From: Sphingobium sp.
Lineage (GTDB): Bacteria > Pseudomonadota > Alphaproteobacteria > Sphingomonadales > Sphingomonadaceae
Direction: 5' to 3'
Assembly (NCBI RefSeq): GCF_003248505.1
Contig: NZ_QFOA01000069.1
Location: 1-18,474 of the forward strand
DNA length: 18,474 bases
Both the position numbers and the translations under genes were made by a program. Shown here one piece after another: positions 15,404-18,474 of the stretch. The notes beneath the pieces were generated by a model. It was not told the DNA's origin. It worked only from the letters and a program-made list of their open reading frames with translations, and did no database searches. Each line of letters begins with the position of its first letter. Within the stretch, counting starts at the first letter, position 1.

Positions 15404-16081
15404 ATGGCGACGCACATATTGAACATGGACCGGCGCGCGATCCTCACGGCGGCGGCCCTTCTACCCCTGGCAGGCTGCGCGACGCCGATGAGGCGCTATA
15501 CCGTCGAGGATGCAGTTCGGCGCCTGCTCCAGCTTTCGACGGAGCGGGCATTTGCACGTCTGACCGAGCCGGGCGGCTTTTATGACGATCAACTGACTCG
15601 TATCGTCCCGCCGGATTTCGCCGGTAAAGGAGCAAGCGCGGTTCTCGCGGCGGTGCTGCGGACGCGTGCGGTTCGGGACAGGCTGGCTTTCGCATTGAAC
15701 GCGGTGGCGGTCGATCTTGCTGACAACGCAATGCCGCTGGTCATGGATGCCATACGCAGGATGACGCTCGTCGATGCTATCTCTATTCTGCGAGGTGGCC
15801 CCACCGCCGCCACAGATCTTCTTGTGCGAGAAGCGCGCGGTTCGGTCGTTGAAGCGCTGTTGCCCGGCGTGTCGCGGAGCATCCGGTCGGACTTGGTGGA
15901 GATGGCGTCTGCGGCCTTGGCGGCGTCCGCAGGTGTCGACTATTCCTCTATGGTCGATAATGTGACGGGTCAGATCGGCGATGCCATTTTCCGGGCGATT
16001 GGCCGCGAGGAAGCAGAGATTCGTCGCAATCCCAGAGCGCTGGGAGATCCGGCGCTCGCCCCTTTGCTCAACGGGTCTTGA
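15404..16081 (+). CDS. DUF4197-type lipoprotein
   Basis: A 225-residue predicted lipoprotein. The signal ends LLPLAGC with the lipidated Cys at 25. The mature part, almost all helical, carries the DUF4197 pattern: FYDDQLTRIVPP (compare the family's NP.v.IPLP), FALNAVAVDLADNAMPLVMDAI (the MN.AAE.A.P pattern) and MTLVDAISILRGGPTAATDLL, the most conserved block. The function of DUF4197 is unknown. The start at 15404 gives a short leader before the signal and has an AAAGGG stretch upstream; the frame stays open back to 15227, but that extension would bury the signal. An ATG at 15425 would also keep it. A small unknown gene follows 32 bp downstream. Confidence 0.85.
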   Translation: MATHILNMDRRAILTAAALLPLAGCATPMRRYTVEDAVRRLLQLSTERAFARLTEPGGFYDDQLTRIVPPDFAGKGASAVLAAVLRTRAVRDRLAFALNAVAVDLADNAMPLVMDAIRRMTLVDAISILRGGPTAATDLLVREARGSVVEALLPGVSRSIRSDLVEMASAALAASAGVDYSSMVDNVTGQIGDAIFRAIGREEAEIRRNPRALGDPALAPLLNGS

Positions 16082-16113
16082 TTTCCCACCCGTGGCATGG
16101 TGTCGGCTGTCGC

Positions 16114-16377
16114 ATGGAAAAGAAAAGCGCATATGTCGATGGTATCCCATGGGATCAGCCCGCCACTATGATCGACCTCGATGGCAAACCGCCTCTGATC
16201 GGGACGATCCGCGATTGCGCGGTTCATTATGGTCTGTTCAAGCCCGAGGCACGCGCCAATGCTCGTGTTCTACTCACTAAACCGATTCATCGAGAAGGGC
16301 GTCAGACGCGGACATGGCTACTGGAACCGGTCGAAATCGCGGCTTTGAGCGACCGTCTTCGACGCGAGACAAATTGA
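16114..16377 (+). CDS. Small protein of unknown function
   Basis: An 87-residue reading frame with a soluble, charged product and no membrane segment. I do not recognise it. Visible features are YVDGIPWDQPATMIDLDGKP at the start, LIGTIRDCAVHYGLFKPEA in the middle and a basic helical end (EIAALSDRLRRETN). The composition and the absence of overlap with other genes support coding. The start at 16114 is preferred for position; a TTG at 16078 overlapping the lipoprotein stop (TTGA) would add 12 residues. Neither has a strong ribosome site. It probably shares a transcript with the DUF4197 gene. Confidence 0.55.
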   Translation: MEKKSAYVDGIPWDQPATMIDLDGKPPLIGTIRDCAVHYGLFKPEARANARVLLTKPIHREGRQTRTWLLEPVEIAALSDRLRRETN

Positions 16378-16400
16378 GCGCCCAGCGCTTGATCGGTTGT

Positions 16401-17045
16401 TCATGTGAAAAGGTCACCCTGTATGTCGCTGCTTTTCGTCGGCAATGTCGGATGAACGACCTGTAGAAGCGCGCGCGCCTGGCCTGCCAGAGTGTAAACG
16501 GCCTGGCGTTGGGCGCCGCGGTTTAGATGATCGACGCGATAGCCCTGATAATGGCGCTTGAGCAAACCCGCCTTTACCAACTCGGAGGCGGCGCGACTTA
16601 GGTTCGATTTTCCTGAGGCACGAACCCGCGCATGAACTTCTTCCCTAATTTTGAGGTCGTCATGGATCCGATCGCCTGTCAATCCGCCAGCCTGGGCAAT
16701 TTCTTCCCTAACCTTTTCCATAAGCGCAATCCGCCGCGGATCACGATGCCCCATGGGCGTAAGGGAATCGCAAAGCCAGTCTCGCAAAGGCACGAGAGCA
16801 TCACCCACCCTGACAAGAGGTCCAGCACTCCCGTTTGGCTTCGCAACATCCGCCAGAAGCGTCAGCAGCATGAACGCATAGCGGGGGCGGGTGCAGCAGC
16901 GCGCCAGTTGATCCAGCAACTGCGAAAGGTCGCCTGCACCGACAATTCGGGTAGGAAGGGATCGATGAAACATATCGTGAATCAAGCACAGGGAGGAGTC
17001 GCTGTGAATCCCCTTTGTACCTCGCGCTGACATTTTGTCGCCCAT
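16401..17045 (-). CDS. Winged-helix-like protein of unknown function, plasmid type
   Basis: A 214-residue protein. The C-terminal third (about 135-200) reads as a winged helix: ARVRASGKSNLSRAASELVK as the helix-turn-helix, GLLKRHYQGYRV and RQAVYTLAGQARALL as the wing and following helix. The N-terminal half is helical with no recognised domain. A DNA-binding role, perhaps in plasmid gene control or replication, is inferred. The start used, ATG at 17045, lies inside a perfect inverted repeat and has no Shine-Dalgarno; ATG at 17033 or 16973 may be the true start. The repeat suggests autoregulation. The gene sits between the small unknown gene, which is convergent, and the insertion-sequence debris. 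Confidence 0.65.
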   Translation of the reverse strand: MGDKMSARGTKGIHSDSSLCLIHDMFHRSLPTRIVGAGDLSQLLDQLARCCTRPRYAFMLLTLLADVAKPNGSAGPLVRVGDALVPLRDWLCDSLTPMGHRDPRRIALMEKVREEIAQAGGLTGDRIHDDLKIREEVHARVRASGKSNLSRAASELVKAGLLKRHYQGYRVDHLNRGAQRQAVYTLAGQARALLQVVHPTLPTKSSDIQGDLFT

Positions 17046-17073
17046 GACACTTTGCCAGCGGGCAAAGTGTCAT
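17044..17073. promoter_or_regulatory. Perfect 13+4+13 inverted repeat at the winged-helix gene start
   Basis: Arms ATGACACTTTGCC (17044-17056) and GGCAAAGTGTCAT (17061-17073) are perfect, with a 4-base spacer AGCG. The left arm includes bases of the annotated start codon. A second short inverted repeat, AGTGAA (17075-17080) and TTCACT (17083-17088), follows two bases further upstream. Likely an operator bound by the adjacent winged-helix protein or a related regulator; as RNA it would form a strong stem sequestering the start. Confidence 0.65.
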
Positions 17074-17112
17074 AAGTGAAACTTCACTGGCACTGCCGCT
17101 TGGTGACCGCTG

Positions 17113-17138
17113 TGAACCTTACCGGGACTGCCGGAGGC
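17113..17138 (+). repeat. Left terminal inverted repeat, IS3-type
   Basis: Pairs with 18154-18179: 20 of 26 positions identical, with a shared core of ACCG-G/A-GACTGCCGGA-G/A-GC. It precedes the MSKTKNKFAPEV orfA start by 28 bases, the usual place of an IS3 left end. Confidence 0.7.
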
Positions 17139-17165
17139 TCTAACTCGTGAGAGGAAGGGTCTACG

Positions 17166-17204
17166 ATGAGCAAGACGAAGAACAAGTTCGCCCCTGAGGT
17201 TTGA
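17166..17204 (+). pseudogene. IS3-family OrfA N-terminal fragment
   Basis: MSKTKNKFAPEV followed by a stop. It matches the usual opening of an IS3-family OrfA (MSKTTNKFAPEVRERAVRMV), cut after twelve residues. A GAGAGGAAGGG ribosome site lies upstream, as in intact elements. The sequence after the stop (from about 17202) no longer fits this orfA and looks like the left flank of another IS3 copy. Confidence 0.6.
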
Positions 17205-17259
17205 GTAGCCCATAGGTTTCTGGACGCCTTCGATCCTATTTTGAGGACAGGAGGCAACG

Positions 17260-17364
17260 ATGGGGAAGCCCGATTTCAGCGATGGGTTCAAGCGCGATGC
17301 GGGCAAGGATGCCAAGATCCGTTAACTAGAGCGCGAGCTGGCCCGGGTGCGCAAAGCCCGTGGC
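17260..17364 (+). pseudogene. Second IS3-family OrfA fragment, internal deletion and stop
   Basis: MGKPDFSDGFKRDA is an IS3 OrfA start (compare SDEFKRDAV) preceded by AGGAGG. It is joined directly to GKDAKIR, a TAA stop (17323-17325), then in the same frame LERELARVRKAR, which is the leucine-zipper end of OrfA (KDAEIRRLERELARVTEER). About 40 codons between the two parts are missing and one codon has become a stop. The downstream junction at about 17360 passes into IS5-type sequence. Confidence 0.6.
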
Positions 17365-17368
17365 AGCG

Positions 17369-17563
17369 TGGCTCGAATTAAAACACCAGGGCTTCGAAGT
17401 GCTACCACGCCGATGGGTTGTCGAACGGACTTTCGCCTGGCTGGGCCGCTGCCGACGGCTTGCCAAGGACTGGGAAAAGTCCATCGCATCTTCAACCGCC
17501 TAGGCACTGATCGCTTCAATCCGAATGCTTACGCGCAGAACCGCAAGATATTGCTGGAACTGA
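17369..17563 (+). pseudogene. IS5-family (IS427-type) transposase C-terminal fragment
   Basis: The frame reads WLELKHQGFEVLPRRWVVER, then TFAWLGRCRRLAKDWEKSIA, a TAG stop at 17501-17503, and in the same frame ALIASIRMLTRRTARYC to a TGA at 17561-17563. The WVVERTFAWLGRCRRLAKDWE block is the Y(2)R-E region of IS5-type DDE transposases, carrying the catalytic Glu. The N-terminal DDE parts are absent. GAAACTTCCGAATCAGGCAC just after the stop looks like the right end of such an element. Confidence 0.75.
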
Positions 17564-17586
17564 GAAACTTCCGAATCAGGCACTTA

Positions 17587-17907
17587 GGCGACAATCCTCA
17601 GCGGATCCGATCCGAGGCCGCGTTCGCTAAGCTATGCGGCGTGTGCCCCGTGCCGGCATCAAGCGGCAAGACCAACCGTCATCGGCTCAACCGCGGTGGC
17701 AAGCGACGGGCGAATGCGGCTCTGTACCGCGTCGCCTTGGTTCTTATGCGCCACCATCCGCCGACCCGCGAATATATCCAGCGCCGAACCGCCGAAGGAA
17801 AGTCACCTCGCGACATCCGCCGGTGCCTCAAGCAATATATCGCCCGCGAAATCTACGAACACCTCTGCATTGAAAAGCGGACCCCTACAGCCGCGAAAGA
17901 TTCTTGA
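17587..17907 (+). pseudogene. IS110-family transposase C-terminal fragment
   Basis: GDNPQRIRSEAAFAKLCGVC, then PVPASSGKTNRHRLNRGGKR, ANAALYRVALVLMRHHPPTR and EYIQRRTAEGKSPRDIRRCL to a TGA. This is the Transposase_20 C-terminal domain of the IS110 family, including the Ser of ASSGKT that is catalytic in IS110/IS1111 enzymes. The N-terminal RuvC-like DEDD half is missing; the frame continues upstream only through IS5 sequence. It is of a different subgroup from the relic at 10400-10571. Confidence 0.75.
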
Positions 17908-17917
17908 CCAACATAGG

Positions 17918-18140
17918 AGCATCAATGCCTTGGCCGAGCCGATCAATGGCCTTTATAAGACTGAGATCATCTGACGGCGGCGACCCTAGCGATCATTCGA
18001 AGCCGTTGAATACGCCGCGCTCGAATGGCTAGAGTGCTTCAACAACGAGCGCTTGCTCGCGGCCATCGGCAATATCCCGCCCGCCGAGGCCCGAGGAGCA
18101 CTACTACGCAATGCTGGATGACATGCCAATGGCAGCATAG
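17918..18140 (+). pseudogene. IS3-family OrfB C-terminal fragment with frameshifts
   Basis: NALAEPINGLYKTEII and a stop, then in another frame SFEAVEYAALEWLECFNNER and LLAAIGNIPPAEA, then in a third frame EEHYYAMLDDMPMAA and a stop at 18138-18140. Together these follow the IS3 OrfB C-terminus (SFEAVEYATLEWVDWFNNRRLL..IGNIPPAEAE..YY). The catalytic Glu region is present only as scraps. The right terminal repeat follows 13 bases later. Confidence 0.75.
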
Positions 18141-18153
18141 CTCAAGCTGAATG

Positions 18154-18179
18154 GCTTCCGGCAGTCTCGGTGCCGCTCA
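18154..18179 (-). repeat. Right terminal inverted repeat, IS3-type
   Basis: Reverse complement partner of 17113-17138, 20 of 26 positions identical. It lies directly downstream of the OrfB remnant stop, as expected for an IS3 right end. Confidence 0.7.
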
Positions 18180-18180
18180 C

Positions 18181-18474
18181 TACTCATCATCGCGCCTTGC
18201 CCAAAAAGCCATTTTCAAAAAACTGCAATTTCGCTGTTGACCGACTCGATTGGTGTCCGTAGAGGGCTTTTCACCGGACGGGACGCTGCCTTGAACGAGG
18301 CGCTGATCGGACGGTCGCCACCATTTATGGGACACTCTCCCTCGGAAGCATTTTTCGAGGAAGAATGACTGTCCCCCAAAAGGTGTCGGTTCTTTGACAT
18401 TGTTGATTGATGAAGGGACATGTGGGCGGCGGCTCGGTTTGTCTGGCGACATAGGCGCTGGATGGATCGTAAAA
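18181..18474. other. Non-coding right end, structured, possible rRNA leader/spacer fragment
   Basis: The two overlapping minus-strand frames here (up to 90 codons) show no family resemblance or ribosome site. GGGACA (18329-18334) pairs with TGTCCC (18370-18375) around an inner CCTCG (18340-18344) and CGAGG (18356-18360), a nested stem. After it comes GGTTCTTTGACATTGTTG, then a G-rich stretch. Composition and order resemble rRNA leader or spacer DNA more than coding DNA. Confidence 0.35.
18388..18400 (+). promoter_or_regulatory. boxA-like motif
   Basis: GGTTCTTTGACAT is close to the boxA antitermination motif of rRNA operons (TGCTCTTTAACA in E. coli). It follows a nested hairpin, as boxA elements often do. 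Suggestive only: the following rRNA or tRNA gene is not inside the window. Confidence 0.3.

Larger units (their letters stand above)
17113..18179 (+). mobile_element. Mosaic of decayed insertion sequences bounded by IS3-type ends
   Basis: The stretch begins with TGAACCTTACCGGGACTGCC and ends with a sequence whose complement begins TGAGCGGCACCGAGACTGCC; over 26 bases 20 match, including 16 of the last 18. These look like IS3-family terminal inverted repeats. Inside are IS3 orfA scraps (17166-17204 and 17260-17364), an IS5-type transposase C-terminus (17369-17563), an IS110-type C-terminus (17587-17907) and an IS3 orfB C-terminus (17918-18140). No intact transposase remains. The order suggests an IS3 element whose middle was replaced by other elements or by deletion. 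No clear target duplication is seen. Confidence 0.75.

Noticed and set aside
17113..18179. CRISPR array or phage attachment site at the IS cluster
   Set aside because: No regularly spaced direct repeats and no integrase or tRNA gene; the repeats are transposon ends.
18180..18452. 90-codon minus-strand frame at the right end
   Set aside because: No ribosome site or family resemblance; the DNA is better described as structured non-coding sequence.

Overview
The window looks like part of a plasmid or other secondary replicon from an alphaproteobacterium, most likely a sphingomonad (Sphingobium/Novosphingobium/Sphingomonas type). The reasons are high G+C, a ParA-ParB-RepA (RPA-family) replication and partition block, twin-arginine secreted enzymes, and protein styles I associate with that family. 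The genus is inferred; no rRNA or marker gene is present to settle it.

Layout. (1) 1-3264, minus strand: parA, parB and the 5' part of repA, running off the left edge, in the order parA>parB>repA. Compact palindromes lie before repA and around a readable parA promoter. (2) 3633-7571: a lipoprotein GDSL esterase/lysophospholipase (TesA-like), divergent from an ABC ATPase and an FtsX-type permease (YbbA/YbbP-like). The two divergent start codons share one CATG. (3) 7630-10358, plus strand: copA and copB, a copper tolerance pair (Tat-exported multicopper oxidase and outer-membrane CopB). (4) 10400-10571: a frameshifted IS110-family transposase relic at the join between convergent blocks. (5) 10568-12851, minus strand: a compact operon of a membrane fatty-acid desaturase, a PhnD-like binding protein without signal peptide, and an exported thioredoxin-fold protein. 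Its promoter is covered from -35 to -10 by a 25-bp inverted repeat. (6) 13214-14854, minus strand: a Tat-exported AcpA/phospholipase C-type phosphoesterase. (7) 15404-16377, plus strand: a DUF4197-type lipoprotein and a small unknown protein. (8) 16401-17045, minus strand: a winged-helix-like plasmid protein with a perfect 13+4+13 inverted repeat on its start codon. (9) 17113-18179: a graveyard of IS3, IS5 and IS110 fragments bounded by imperfect IS3-type terminal repeats. (10) 18181-18474: non-coding, with a folded segment and a boxA-like motif that may belong to an rRNA leader or spacer.

How it fits together. The left block maintains the replicon. The accessory cargo is mostly envelope functions: copper oxidation and sequestration, lipid and lysophospholipid hydrolysis, a lipid desaturase, phosphoester hydrolysis and periplasmic thiol chemistry. 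IS scars between and beside the blocks suggest stepwise assembly. No CRISPR array, phage module or obvious defence system is visible. The least explained unit is the desaturase/PhnD-like/thioredoxin operon with its dedicated operator.
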